From Paramarasmius palmivorus (taxonomy: Eukaryota > Basidiomycota > Agaricomycetes > Agaricales > Marasmiaceae), in assembly GCA_037176845.1 (NCBI GenBank), contig JAYKXP010000006.1, positions 930,001 through 994,000 on the forward strand: DNA of 64,000 nucleotides, given 5' to 3'. Shown here in pieces: positions 22,192 to 34,326 of the stretch (the stretch's first letter is position 1; each line of letters starts with the position of its first letter). A program made the position numbers and the translations under genes. The notes under the pieces are model-generated. The model did no database searches. It was not told the DNA's origin and worked only from the letters and a program-made list of their open reading frames with translations.

Positions 22192-23993
22192 TTTGGAACG
22201 TTGAAAGAGAACAGTAAGAAAAGAGTTCGAAGAGTGCTAGGAAAGATACGATGTGAGAAGTTTGATGCTTTGGATGAGGAAAGCCCACAAAACAGAAAGC
22301 TTTTATACCAGAAGACTTAGCCACAGCTATGTCCTCGTCGAGCGGTCTATCGCTGAACACTTAAGCTGCGGGTGGAGCGAGGAATGACAAGTTTAACGTA
22401 CCATAGCACGGAGATATCGTTTTCAAGATCGGCTGACAGCTTGAGTCGCTGCGCAACCGGCGGAACGCACTGTTTAGAAGTTCGGAGTACAGAAGAGAGC
22501 ATTGGGGTAGTTCAATAATCAATTAGCCTGGAGTGAGTTCTCGCGTCTCGCAGCTCAATAGGGGGACTTACGCAAGTTGTGACTGCGGAGGATGGTGAAT
22601 GAAATTCGATGTATTCCAGGGTACATGGTCAGCACCGCTCAATCTGAGTCGCATCGAGAGTAGCTGGTCCCTTGATTTCTCAAGAAGCGTGAGGTTGACG
22701 ACAAGAGACTGTTACTGGTGCAGGATAGGTCGAGTTTTGCGAAATTACCAGCCACAAGATCAGTCAAACGGTCTTGAAACGAAGCGCAAAGTCCTGACGC
22801 TGGAGGTCTATTTTGGTCGCATTCAAATCCAAGGCAGGGTATCCATGAACGTGAACATGGCACAGCCAAGTAGGTAAGAGCGGTGAGACGGACAAGTATT
22901 CAAATGATAGACGTATTCGAATGGTAGAAGCGACGGGACGAGACCGACTCGAGGCTCAAAGTCTCAAAGGTTAAACGAGAGATCTGTAAATAGCTGCAGT
23001 GAACGCGGAATATCTTGACCCATCAGAAATGGCTCACTGGGTCGCTCGAATCATTCTCCAACACCACTCGCTCTGCGCCAAAAGGTTTGGAAGATGAAGA
23101 AGTCTTTCAGCCCTTCGAGCACGAGCGCTGACTCTGCATTCATTGAATACTTCCGAATCGACCCTACAGAAACTGCCATTCCACCAAGTATGGCCTGAGA
23201 TGTATGGTCTGCCTTTGGGTGAATGGGAAAATTTGACGCGTCCTAGCGTGAGGAAAAAGTGGTGTTATGGTTACAGTAGATGTTGGCGTTGGCAAAGGGA
23301 ACGAGAGCGAGAACTGAACGCCTCTGGAACTGAACGGTCATTGCTGCTTGAGAGATGACGTATGTTGACTTGCATGTTGTGAAGGTATTGAGATGGCCTG
23401 AATGGAGTGGATAGAAGTCAGAGTGATTGCGTGAGAAATATGTTCCGAAAATCCGATTCCTTGCCTTCTATCCTTGCCTCAGGCCTCATGTACACCCCAT
23501 GGGTCTCGATTAGGCTTGGAATCAGCTTTCTATTGGTCTCTCTATTCGGTACCTCAAGATTCAAGAACGAAGTATGCGTGTAAGATGGTGCGGCATTGGT
23601 ACATAAGAGCAGGTACGGTTCCTTGAATAACTGATGTCTGATCTTCTCTTGACATTGTGCATGCAGCGCAGACAATCGTGGTACCTTTCTCGTCAACGGC
23701 GCTGTTCATGAACTTTCAGAAACTAGAGTAGAAGAAGACTACGACGCATTTGAGCCAAAATATCGCTTGAGGCAGAAATTCGAGCCACTTCCATCGGAGG
23801 TCTTGTCCGTTATCTGCGTACTGCATTCGGAGGTCAAGCATTTTTAGTGGACTGTTCGCCCTGGCACTTCCGCCGAGATCTGTCACCGAGAAACATCTCC
23901 GTCCCTTGTTCCTAGGCAATTATACCTCGAAGCTATATAGACCCGTCGTATGGCCGTGGAAGTTTCATTTGGGCCTTCCACTCGCTTCCTACC
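22192..23993. other. intergenic region, no supported gene
   Basis: About 1.8 kb between the divergent Pro-rich repeat gene and the GH128 gene. The frames present are short, overlap on both strands and show no domain or splice-consistent extension. The left part must hold the promoter of the repeat-protein gene. Confidence 0.5.
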
Positions 23994-25245
23994 ATGTTCG
24001 GCTTCACCCTTACTCTCCTTTCTCTCGCCCTCCTTACTACCTCCAAGAACCCCAAGCGTGGTCTAGCATACCCCTCGGCCAACAACCAAGCCGACATCCT
24101 AAACTTCAACCAGACCGATAGTCACATATCGTGGGTCTACGATTGGGGTCTGCACGAGCCTTCTTATCTCGCAGCCTCCAATGTCGAATATATCCCAATG
24201 CAATGGGGCTCCGGCAACGTCGAGAACATCTCAACTGCTGTTCAGGCCGAGGGCATAAAGACACTTTTGGTTCGGAAACCTCATTTTCATCCAAAACTTG
24301 AACCTGATGAGTTACCTTATACAGGGCTTCAACGAACCCGATTTCGATAAGCAGTCCAATATCGACCCCAACTATGCTGCTCAGCTATGGAGGCAGTACA
24401 TGGAGCCATTGAAAGCACAAGGTGTCCGTCTCGGTGGTCCCGCGGTTTCGAGTGCTCCTAGTGGAATGCCATGGCTCGAGACTTTCTTCGCTGCTTGCTC
24501 AAATTGCACGATTGACTTCCTCCCTGTTCATTGGTGAGCTCAATCGTCTCGATGCTGATTCATATGCTTACTCAATGCTCAAGGTACGGACAAGGCGTGG
24601 AAGGCTTCTATGATTACCTATGGCAGATGCACAGCAAGTTCGGGAACCGGACAATTTGGATCACAGAGTATGCCAGCACTTCATTGAACCAATCCGGTAC
24701 GTCGGTACACTTTCTTTCTCGGACGCGGTTCTAAATACTTTCCTTCCGATATAGAGGTTGCCCAGTTCATGAATCAAACCACAACATACCTGGATGGACT
24801 AGAATGGGTTGAACGTTATGCCTGGTTCGGATTCTTTGTGAGGGGTTGCTTCTATTTTACCTGTCCGGTTAGCTCATACGTCCTGACAGAGGCCCGAAAA
24901 CGGATCCGCTTACAGTGAGTTGCCAATCATTTATGCCACTCTTATTCCCGATGACTGATAATCAATCTCTTGCAAGACTTCCTTAACGCCAATGGCGGTC
25001 TAAACACGCTTGGCGAAGAATATGTCGGGCAAGGTACCATAACCGAGAGTGGCCCAGTAACGAGTACACCTACAGTAGGCGGCGGTGATTCTGGGAAACC
25101 GTATGAGACCGCAACTGCTGGCGCCGGTCAAGCACCCAGTTTCTTGCCTAGTAATGACGCACTTGCGGCATGGGATGTGCCTGTCGTGGGTCTTGTAACA
25201 ACGGTGTCAGCTTTCTTGTCCGCCGCCGTATGGACACTGTTGTAA
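23994..25245 (+). CDS. GH128 beta-1,3-glucanase-like, GPI-anchored
   Basis: Six exons (23994-24269, 24325-24533, 24584-24696, 24755-24837, 24890-24914, 24977-25245) give about 324 aa. The start is a short signal peptide followed by KRGLAYP, the usual N-terminus of the family. Catalytic candidates are the Glu in LLGFNEPDF (acid/base) and in IWITEYAS (nucleophile), with IDFLPVHWYGQG between them. The fold is the glycosyl hydrolase catalytic core / GH128 barrel, which in fungi cuts beta-1,3-glucan. The tail is Gly/Ser/Thr rich and ends in a hydrophobic stretch (VTTVSAFLSAAVWTLL), a GPI-attachment signal, placing the enzyme at the cell surface in wall remodelling. Confidence 0.87.
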
Positions 25246-25434
25246 ACTACTTGCAAATGTACTGTTCTCGTTGGGACTCGGATCTATAGACTATTACACC
25301 AAGGGCTACTTGATACCGTTAAATTAAAATGTTCTTGATTTAATTAGAAAACCCGCTGATAGGAAAGACAGACGTGGACACCGAAAAGAAGTTCTGATGG
25401 TAAAGCCCAAGCCGCCTTGGACTTGTTCTGCATC

Positions 25435-27030
25435 ATGTCTATCCGAGGTACCTTTGTTCACTGCCCTCAGCTTGGTAGGTTGGAGATTCTTGAAGACTAT
25501 CTTCTAGGTGAGTCCGTGCAATGCTCCATTCGGAGAAGATCTCATTTAGATGCTTGATTCGTGTTCTATAGTCGTCAATGATTCTGGTTTCATTGACCAT
25601 TTCGAGCCAGCGATCTCTCCATCCTCCACTCAGATAATCAACGCGAAAACCGACGCTATAAATGTTTTAGATCCAGGAAGCTTCATCATGCCCGCTTTCT
25701 GCGATCTTCACCTCCACGCACCCCAATTCCTTTATCAAGGCAACGGACTGCACCTGCCACTAATGCAATGGCTTGATGAATACGCGTTCAAAGCGGAAGA
25801 ACGCTTGGATGCCGATCCAGAACTTGCAAGGATAGTCTACACCAGACTAGCAAACCGTCTTATCGAGAATGGAACGGGTTCAGTCCTATTATTTGGGACG
25901 ATTCGCGAGGAGACTAAGTCGGTCTACGTTTCTCCGTAACATTGTGCAGCCGCTTATTCATTAACCAGCATCGTCCTTGCGGAGGTTTTCGCGAAAGCCG
26001 GCCTCAGAGGCTTTGTTGGAAAGCTTTCCATGGATATCTCCACTCGACCGTCATACGTAGAAGAGTCAACGAACGCTTCCCTCGTTTCTATTGCAAGTTT
26101 CACGGAGAAGATAAAGAATCTATTCAGTCACTTACCGCAGCATAGAAGACTAGTTGAGCCTGTCGTGACACCACGTTTTGTACCAACTTGCTCAAACGAA
26201 CTTTTGCAAGGCCTCGCCAGCTTCGCGAATCAGAATTCTCTGAGAATACAGAGCCACCTTGCTGAAGCTCATGATCAAGTTGAATGGGTCAGACGTGAGC
26301 GGGGCTTAGAGGATATCGATGTGTTTGACAAGGTATTGCGTATGTGATTCGCGATATACATCATACCTAACTCGAATACAGAACGGACTATTGACCCCTC
26401 GAACCATTCAAGCCCACTGCACCTTCCTAAACCCACAAGCACTCAGTCATATCCATGACAGGCAAACCGCTATAGCGCATTGTCCATTGTCCAACGCGTA
26501 CTTTTCGGCAGAGCCATTTCGTCTGCGGGAGGCACTATCCAAAGGCGTCAAGGTCGGCTTGGGAACAGATATAGCCGGAGGATATAGTATCGATATCATG
26601 AACGCTATGAGGCAAGCCGTCATTGTATCGCGTATGCGAGAGGGATCAAGGTTGGTGTCGGCACGAAAAGATGTTGATGAGAACCTGGCCATCGACTGGA
26701 AAGAGGCTCTTTATCTCGCGACTCGTGGTGGAGCATTGGCGTTAGATTTGCCTTCCGGAGTGGGTATGTTCCAAGTTGGGGCACCATTTGACGCCCAACA
26801 CAGTAGGCATAACCACGTGCAACTTGAATTTTTGGCTGACAATACACCCAGTTAGATTATTCGATAGCAAATCCATGCGAGGAGTCGGTGCGATTGATTG
26901 CTTTGACGACCCCACGGGAATTTCCCCGCATCCAATTACACAAGATCTCCTTGAGAAGTGGTGGTGCATCGGTGACAATAGAAACCGCGTGGATATGTGG
27001 GTGCAAGGTGCCAAGCTTCGTGTGTTGTGA
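25435..27030 (+). CDS. GUD1: guanine deaminase
   Basis: Five exons (25435-25507, 25572-25917, 25969-26332, 26382-26802, 26852-27030) join in phase to about 460 aa. The enzyme converts guanine to xanthine in purine salvage. Metal and active-site motifs of the amidohydrolase fold are all present: CDLHLHAPQFLYQG (HxH), QSHLAEAHDQVEW, TIQAHCTFL, HCPLSNAYF and GLGTDIAGGYSIDIM. The second intron was placed at 25918-25968 because it is the only choice that keeps the frame between FGTIREET and IVLAEVFAKAGLRGFVGK. Length fits the family. It converges with the BTB gene, with 62 bp between stop codons. Confidence 0.92.
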
Positions 27031-27092
27031 TACTGGTGATTGTACGTGAATTGCTAGTAGGTAATGGTGAAAATAAAGACACACCTTGACTA

Positions 27093-28208
27093 CTAGGAAG
27101 GAAGATCTTCTTGGACCAATTCCTCCCACGAAGGAAGTCCTATCACTGCTGGCAAGCCGTTCCAAGACTGCTGCCGGTACTCCGCAACATCCTTCCGGAA
27201 CGTGTCTCGACATGAGCGACAAAACGCGTTATCCTCAGAGACCTGGTTCATGGCTTGAACCATGAAATGGAATGGGCCCGTTCGCGTTTTCCAGGAATTC
27301 TCTAGCCTGCTCCTAAGGCGAGTAAATTGGCGTTGACAGATTTGAGCATTCTCGCAAGTTGGGTGTCGCTGCCCACATATCCTCCGCGTGAAGTCCAAAA
27401 TTAAATCCAGACGTTTTTGGAACATGAGCGTATAATCCTTGATGTCTGTATATTGTATTGTCGATGTCGGCCGTGAAGGATGTTCAACTAATAGTTTTGG
27501 GTGATCAGCTCGTAACAGCTCGTCCAGCGAGTATAACGAGAGGAAGTATAACACGGAAGGTAAAAGTATGCGGACATTGGTTTCTCGGGCCAGATTGAGG
27601 ACATGGATGGGGTGAACGAATGGATATGTTAGGTCGTCCACGAGAGGGGTTTTCAATGCGAGATCGATCATGCTGTCGTGACCTTGAAGAGTGTGAGCCC
27701 ATGTCTGAACCAAATGCTGTATTGCATGAGTTCGTAAACGTCCAATGAAGTATTTTGTGGCCAACCGAAGGATACCGGCTACGTAGAAAAAGTCGCGGAT
27801 GGAGCGGTTTTTGAATGATCTGCAGGGTATGAGGATTGTAAGAAGCAACCTCTAAGCATCATGTAGATCATATATCAACGCACACGCCATCGTAAAGGGC
27901 CTTTACCAAATTGGAAAGTTCGACTGGCAAGTCGTACATAGGAACGACTGGACAACCTTCTGCAGAATTTAACACAACTTCAGGCCGAGATATTTCGAAC
28001 ATCCCTTCGAAGACTTCTGAATGTCTTGCCAAGACGCCCCGATGAACGCGAAAGGCAGTGGGGTTATTTTCGGTGACCAGAATGATGTTGCCATCCTCGA
28101 ACCACGGCTAGGTTACGGGGAGAAAAATCCTCAGGTTGTTCGAATCAAAGAAAGATTGAACAGACCTACATCTCCACGTATATGGTTCAAGGAACCCGCA
28201 TTTTCCAT
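27093..28208 (-). CDS. BTB/POZ-domain protein of basidiomycete type
   Basis: Three exons (28170-28208, 27884-28107, 27093-27819) give about 329 aa. The N-terminal BTB fold is seen in PWFEDGNIILVTENNPTAFR, VHRGVLARHSEVFEGMF and MYDLPVELSNLVKALYDGV. The rest is helical with a Cys-containing segment (CGQRHPTCENAQIC; FCRSCRDTF). Genes of this kind are highly expanded in Agaricomycetes and are presumed protein-interaction or ubiquitin-ligase adaptor proteins, but almost none has been studied. The start is the ATG in the first small exon; it lies only 72 bp from the divergent MON1 start. Confidence 0.82.
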
Positions 28209-28280
28209 GGGAAGGAGGTATATGATGGTGGTGGTCAAGGAGAGAAATCTGGGAATCGGGCTTGTCTGGTCACTACCACG
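28209..28280. promoter_or_regulatory. 72-bp divergent promoter between the BTB gene and MON1
   Basis: The two start codons are only 72 bp apart on opposite strands, so the 5' leaders and core promoters must overlap each other or reach into the other gene. No TATA box is visible in the gap. Confidence 0.5.
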
Positions 28281-30648
28281 ATGAATCCCCAGTTACCAAG
28301 ACCCAGAACGCCGTCAAGATCCAGTACTCCGAACCCTACTCTTTCCCGTTCTTCTCCTTCCCGTTTAACCATTCCACCAGCTCTACGACCCTCGCCTTCT
28401 CTATCCAATCTTCGTGTACATAGTGGTTCCAGTGCAAATGTACCACCTGTACCACCGGTCCATGGTCATCAAACTCTGGACAGCTCTGCCTCATCGGTAG
28501 TGAACGTGGACTTGAATGAAGGAATTCTAATCCAGGATGGTGAAGTGGATGTCGACGTCGTGGAAGAGGATGTGGTGGCCTCCAGGCAAACAGACGAGAC
28601 AGCAGATGAAGAAGCCAAGAAGCAGCTTCGAGAACAGTTGAGGAAGACTTTAAGCTATAAGAGCGCAAGGCCAGGTGGGTCTCCATGTTGCTGCGGGTGT
28701 TGCTCATACCTGACCTATCTCTGCTCAGAACCAATACCCGACCGGACTCGTTCCAAAGGGAAGCGCCGTGCTGCAAACGAACTCTCTTTCGACGCAGGTG
28801 AAATCGTGTGGCCTCAGTTCAACATCGCCGTCTAACATTGTGCTACAGCCATGAAGTTTCCGCCACGAGAGTACTTTATACTAACGGATGCAGGCAAACC
28901 CGTGTATTCCAGGTTGGTACAAGTCCATTGTCAATAGCTGTTGCGAAGGCTCAAATCATCTAGTCGCACAGGAAATGAAGACACGGACGATCTCACTGCC
29001 ACCATTGGAATAATGCAAGCACTTATATCGGTCTTCATCGACAATGGTGACAAATTACGCTCCATTAATGCTGGGAAGGCGCGGATCGTCTTTCTACAAC
29101 GTTCTCCGTTATACTATGTAGGAGTTTCGTCATGGGGAGAGCCTGAGTCGGTGGTGCGTGTGGATTTCATCACAGGACCATATGTGTTAACCTACTTGTG
29201 TAAAGAAAAGACGCGCTCCCACCTTGAATATCTTCACCTGCAGATCTTAAGCATAGTTACAGCGGCCCAGCTACGAAGGATATTCGAGCGACGTACCAAC
29301 TTTGACCTCAGAAGAATGCTGAGTGGTAATTATCATCTTGGCCTTATTGAAACCATGCTAAAGGAATGTCTGTCAGGCGCAGAGACATTTCTGAGTTCCA
29401 TGATAAGTCGACTTGAGCTCGACCTTGCCATGAGCACATCTTCTCTACGGTGCCTTAAGCTGGATAATATACTGAGGAAACGTGCAGCAGAATGTCTAGT
29501 GCCAACATCGAAGATGAAGGTGAGCTTTTCTCTCTGCATTCTCGTCATCTGGCCTAAAGATTCCCTAGGATATACTTTATGTTATGCTTGTCGCTTGGGG
29601 GCAAGTGATTACGCTGATTAGGCCCCGTAAACATTCCATACACCCTGCAGGTATGTCCTCGACCTTTTTATACCCGAGAGCTCTCTAACCTGTACCATCA
29701 ATCAGATATACACATCATCCTCAACACCATAGATAATCCCTCTATTTCCAATTCTCCAGCTTCTGCATCTTGGATACCTATATGTCTACCCAAATTCAAC
29801 GCATCTGGCTTTGTCAATGCGTATATCTCTTTCCTTCAACCGACCGCAGGCCAGCCAACCCCTGCTGTCACTCCTGCCGTAGAAGTGCCCAATCCCACGG
29901 TGGAATCTGCAGAAGACTCATCTAGCTCGTCGTCTGGTGTTCTCACGGTCTCTACACCACCGGAGGAGGACGATCATAGCGTTGTGTTGGTATGCATAAG
30001 CGGTGGCGGTGACTTTGAGACAATACGCAGCTGGTGTGATTCTGCAACCCAGGTTTGCAATTTCATTCAAGCAGTACCTTGGTTTACTGATGTTTTTCAA
30101 CGTGCAGCGAATGCAGGCGGAGGGTATTCTCTTGACTCTATATGATTTACTTCGAACCGGCAAGACAGTGTATACCGCTTCAGAGCTTGGGATACCCGGC
30201 CTTCGACATTTCATATATAAGTCCCGAGCTCAAGTTCAGATTACATTCCCTAGCTTTGAAGATCCATACGACACCCCAGATGAACAGCGCAGGTAAGCGC
30301 AGGGCCATGGGCATTGCTCGACATAGTTAATAATTCTAACCCTCAGGATTGTCACGCTGTATCAAATCTTACACGATGCAGTTCACGCGAAGTCAGGTCA
30401 AGAAGAAACCCTTAAACTGCAGTTCATGAGAACGGAGAAGGAATGTGTTATGGGTTGGGTAAGTTTTCACTCTGCGGATTGCATCTTGTCATTGACAGCC
30501 CCTTCAGATTACACAGCCATTCGAGTTATATATTACGCTTTCTCCTCTCCTACCTAAAAGTGCTGCTGTTGGTGCTGCAAACGCCGTTGCTCGCTGGGTG
30601 AAGAAGGACGAAAGTCGGCTGTTTCTTAAAGATGCTCCTGTATTTTAG
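28281..30648 (+). CDS. MON1: vacuolar fusion protein MON1
   Basis: Nine exons (28281-28674, 28729-28797, 28849-28912, 28964-29519, 29569-29650, 29706-30052, 30108-30292, 30347-30458, 30508-30648) give about 649 aa. Mon1 forms with Ccz1 the exchange factor for the Rab7/Ypt7 GTPase at late endosomes, vacuoles and autophagosomes. Longin-type repeats are recognisable: REYFILTDAGKPVYSR-like start, IGIMQALISVFIDNGDKLRS, ARIVFLQRSPLYYVGVSSWG, LRPRKHSIHPAD-like strand, ELGIPGLRHFIYKSRAQVQ and the C-terminal ITQPFELYITLSPLLPK. The N-terminal 130 residues are Ser/Pro-rich, as is common. All junctions keep phase; nothing looks broken. Confidence 0.93.
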
Positions 30649-31337
30649 AATTTAGAATCGTGTATCAATAGTCTTATACCAGCGTTGGGCTTGCGAGCGG
30701 TTGGAGATTCGAGACTAAGTGTACAAGCGCTTGATGGACACCTGGTCCGGCGCTTGAAGCTTCAATAACCTTGACTCTCTACCACCATTATCTGACAAGC
30801 CTTCATGCTTCAAGCTTTCATGAAGGATTCATATCTGCCCTTCTCTTACCTCTCAAATCGAACTTCCAAGAACCAAGCACCAAGCACCAAGCACGCCTCC
30901 GCCTTCCATCCGGCTCACTTCTACCGATTAGACTTTTGGGGCCTGCCTTTCTTTCTATTCGGCATGGATGAGGCATGCAGAAAGGATGCTATAGGAGAAA
31001 GCCTCACCAGTATTGCTTTTATCACCCGATATCGACGTTTTTGCGGTTAAACAAGGTCAACTTGATGCGTTTCTGATATTTTCGTTTGCGTTGACATTGT
31101 TCCTACTACCTAGTCTTGAACACGACACATGGCACCTCGTTGTATACGAAAAAAGCATTAGGCGGCCGTCTACTTATGGAAGTGACAAGATACCTGGACG
31201 CTGAGCTGAGAGGTGTCCAAGGTCTATCTGGAACTTGAGCTTCAACAACTAGGTCCGGTGAGTAACTATATCATCAGCTTCTCCTCCTACTGACATATCA
31301 ATAATTTACAGAAATAAATAGCAAGCACGGTCCCACA

Positions 31338-31890
31338 TCACTCCAAACCAAAGTCCTCATTACAATCCACAGTCACAGGCTCCCATGCTACTTCATCTCC
31401 CGTAGGCTGCGACGACACAACGTCGTTATTATACCAAATATAATGGTAATTATCTTCTCCCGGCTCTCCAGATGGATCCCCATAATTAATACGGAACCTT
31501 CCAGCATATTCATGGTAGTCAACCTTCGCAGACCAAACCGTCTTTTTCCCAGCTGGAACAGTAACCGAATTACTCGTCGACTCCGCTCGACTCTCAGACT
31601 TCTCCCAACCATTCTCTCCACCAAATTTTATACCAAACAAGTTGATCTCAGCTTTGTTGGTATGCGACCACGTCTCCGTGAACTCGCGAGAGCCCTCGAT
31701 TTTCGTGGTTATAGGTGGCGCGTTTGGTCCATTCTCGCAGTTCTCTGCGGGATCTCCGACTCGGAACCTTCGCGTGCGTGTACCGATGTCTTCCTGTGAA
31801 GGTATCACAATTCAGTAAAGGAGTTCTTCATAGAGTTGGAGGGGTTGAGATTACCGTCATCTCGAACGTGCAGCGATCTGCATCGTGAAT
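31338..31890 (-). pseudogene. gene B copy 1, lost its start and signal peptide by deletion
   Basis: The 456-nt second exon (31338-31793) is open and highly similar to the intact B genes. The 61-bp intron (31794-31854) is kept, but only 36 nt of the 165-nt first exon remain (31855-31890). Compared with B2, exactly 156 bp are missing: 27 nt of leader, the start codon and 43 codons including the signal peptide. The upstream TATA region (31947-31954) is still there and joins directly to the middle of exon 1. No in-frame replacement start is seen, so a secreted product is not possible. Confidence 0.8.
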
Positions 31891-32613
31891 GATAGAGCGG
31901 TATGTGAAAAAGGCTTAAGATGTAGAATAACAGAAATCACTGACAGCTTTTATAGACCTGACGAGCACACTCAGACCTGACTGGTCACTGGATTAGTCAA
32001 TCCTCCGATTCTGGATGACGAATTTTCAAGCTATGATCTATGATACCGGAGTGAAAATGGGATTCAAGAGCCCATAGCCTCGAAGCCGCAAGGATATCTA
32101 ATGAAACACGAGTGGGATCATTATTCCGATCTTTCAGCAAAGTATCGAACGGAATTTCAGTACTGCGCCTTCATGCCGACATTTGATGAGATGGTGGTTC
32201 TTGAAGGTCAAAGGTTGAAGTATGTCCTCCACCACTTCAAACTCCAGTTATTGACTGAATATGCCTTGCTTAGGTCCTGGTTTGGCGTGTACCCCAAGTG
32301 TGTCTTTGCGCCTTTGTCCTTTGTGGTCGGAATTGGCTTTACGCAAACACTGTTTACCTGCCTGATAACAGCATCCCGCAAACTCCCCGGCATTACGCAT
32401 CAGCGCTTCTTCTTCAGCTTTCAACACGGACTGCCCACTTCATCTCCTCCGTTTCCACTCTTCCATGAAACCGGACATACCCAACACCGCTCAGTTCTGT
32501 CATGTTTCGAGGCATTAACAAGCCGCGAGATATTCGCATATCTCATCGTATAAAAGACCTCTCAACACAACTCTTCCAACATCACCAAAGTCTTCTCTTC
32601 ACTCTACTCTACA
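31891..32613. promoter_or_regulatory. shared A/B promoter region, pair 1
   Basis: It contains a TATAAAAG facing A1 at 32549-32556 (58 bp before its ATG) and the inverse box facing the broken B1 at 31947-31954. A long frame (32101-32553) lies inside, but it is not conserved as a protein in the other units. The spacer is similar in sequence to those of the other pairs. Confidence 0.6.
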
Positions 32614-33317
32614 ATGCGTCTCTCTCCAACTCTCACTCTCCTCGCCATCGCAGCTGCGACATACGCTGCTCCCCAAAACCAACACCAACACCAAGCATCC
32701 AAGCGCAAAAACGTCGATCGCCCTGACCCCGCAAACCTCTCCCACTGCCCAGACAACACCATCGGCGATGCAGACAGATGTACCTATGAAATCTCCTCTC
32801 AAGGCCCCGACCAACGTATACACATCAAAGTCGGAGATCCTACACACAACTGCGCGGGGTCTCCTGGGCCTGTAGAAAAAACCGACACCATTACTTGGAA
32901 GATCTCCCAGACGTGGAAATACGGCGTCAGCGAAGGCTTCAGTGCAGATGGTGGTGAAGAATTACCTATTGGGGTTTCGTTTGAGAATTCTGATGGATGG
33001 AGTAATACCGAGACGAAATCGTTCTCGCAGAGTATTGGGATTAATGTTCCGCCTGGGAAGAAGGTTAGTTCCTACTGTTTTTTGACGCGTTTTTTGGGTG
33101 GTGAGCTCATAGGATTTGGTTGTAGGGCCAACGTATCGCAAAGGTTCTCCATCACACGTATAATGGGAGAGTTCGTTTGAACTATGGAGACCCTTCTGGT
33201 GAGCCAGGAGAAGATAATTATCATTATATCTGGTACAAGAACGGTGTTGGGAGTATTCAGCCGACAGACGATGTGTCGTATGATCAGATATTGGTTGATT
33301 GTAACGAGGAGCTCTAA
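32614..33317 (+). CDS. gene A copy 1: secreted four-cysteine protein, possible aerolysin/ETX-MTX2-like fold
   Basis: Exons 32614-33063 and 33126-33317 give 213 aa. A signal peptide (MRLSPTLTLLAIAAATYAAP) precedes a Gln/His/Lys stretch with a KR site just before the conserved NVDRPDPANL. Four cysteines (HCP, DRCTYE, HNCAG, VDCNE) are shared with all A and B copies. The central part alternates polar and apolar residues and contains SDGWSNTETKSFSQSI and VPPGKK, the type of pattern seen in ETX/MTX2-like beta-pore modules. This likeness is weak and by eye only. The C-terminus has YGDPSGEPGEDNYHYIWY. I do not recognise a named family. Unlike its neighbour B1 this gene is intact. Confidence 0.75.
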
Positions 33318-33777
33318 GTAGGGGAAGGTGCAGGATGAATAGAATGCCCTTAACTTATGGACGGTATTTATTTCATCAATGGTGTTTGTATGATGCCTCC
33401 AAGGTCTTATACCAACTCTGAATATGAACGTGTGATACCTAATTTGACTGAAGAGACGCAACTTTTCAGTGCTTAGCGTTCATGGCATGAAACCACGTAG
33501 CAGCGAGCACTTCTTTTCTAGAGAATCGCGGTCTACAATACCGGGAGGCTCAGAGTCATTCGAGAGTTGTGGAAGAATTCGAGGACGAATGGATAGTGAG
33601 AGCAATGGATAAGTACAAGACACAAGGTCAAGCTGAGGGGCCATGACTGACTACAGCAAGAAGTAGTATAGTACTAAGAATAGGGGACGGAGCATTGTAA
33701 TGAAACGTCGGGTCTGGGAGCCTCCGAGTAAAGTACGCGCCGAGCCATTCCTCTTCTCCCAACGTTAACCTCCCTCC
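33318..33777. other. intergenic region at the end of unit 0
   Basis: The first 130 bp (to about 33450) match the 3' flank of the other A genes. The rest looks unique and ends at the mS41 start. No gene seen. Confidence 0.45.
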
Positions 33778-34326
33778 ATGGCGTTCAATTTCTGGTCTCG
33801 AAGCCACTCACCACTACGCTCATTTGCGCGATCCTTTGTCAACAAAGCGACAGTGCGACCGATACCAGCCCCGCGAGGTGCGTGTTTATTTCGGGAGAGT
33901 CCACATTCGCTAAATCGACTTCAGACTCTATCAACACTCCACAGGATTTTCTCAAAGCCATAGGCCGTTCCATGGACTCTAAAATTTCACAGGACTCTTG
34001 GGAGGAATTCTGGCGGAGTGCTACTGGCAACCAGTTACGGGCAAAGGGTCTGTCTGTACGAGACCGACGGTGAGTGTATTGCATTCTAGTCCTGTGGGCA
34101 GCTCAGCTTACGAATATCCTACGCAGTTATACACTGTGGTGCATGGAAAAATTCAGGCAGGGTGTACCTATTGAGGAGTTTGCTTACGAGCCGAGACCGA
34201 AGAAGACGATACGAGGGTGAGTAGTTCTGCCGTCTCTTCGTTTCGGGATGACTGACATGTCGTGCTAGTTGGGGCCCAGCTGTCCAGAACGGTAAAAGGA
34301 TACGCTCGAGACGGATTAAAAACTAG
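33778..34326 (+). CDS. FYV4: mitochondrial small ribosomal subunit protein mS41 (IGR motif)
   Basis: Four exons (33778-33877, 33925-34069, 34127-34216, 34269-34326) give about 130 aa. The N-terminus is basic and hydroxylated (MAFNFWSRSHSPLRSFARSF), a typical mitochondrial targeting sequence. The IGR motif that defines the Fyv4/mS41 family is evident: DFLKAIGRSMDSKISQDSW, then LRAKGLSVRDRRYTLWCMEK FRQG. The C-terminus is highly basic (GKRIRSRRIKN). It is a component of the mitoribosomal small subunit. Size and motif position fit the family well. Confidence 0.88.

Larger units (their letters stand above)
30770..33450 (-). repeat. inverted copy of the A/B gene-pair unit (unit 0)
   Basis: Compared with the tandem units at 49.6-61.4 kb, this segment is the same unit in opposite orientation. 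A flank segment (30770-31300, present also at 49.65-50.0, 53.65-54.1, 57.95-58.38 and 60.85-61.38 kb) is followed by gene B (minus), the shared promoter and gene A (plus). It lacks gene C. It is separated from the array by six single-copy-type genes, so it is a dispersed inverted duplicate. The flank itself (30649-31337) has no supported gene. Confidence 0.75.

Noticed and set aside
32101..32553. 150-codon frame between A1 and B1, with similar frames in pairs 2 (minus, start 52604) and 3 (minus, start 56903)
   Set aside because: The copies begin alike but diverge in length and frame through indels. It lies in the shared promoter and has no domain, so the similarity reflects duplication of non-coding DNA.
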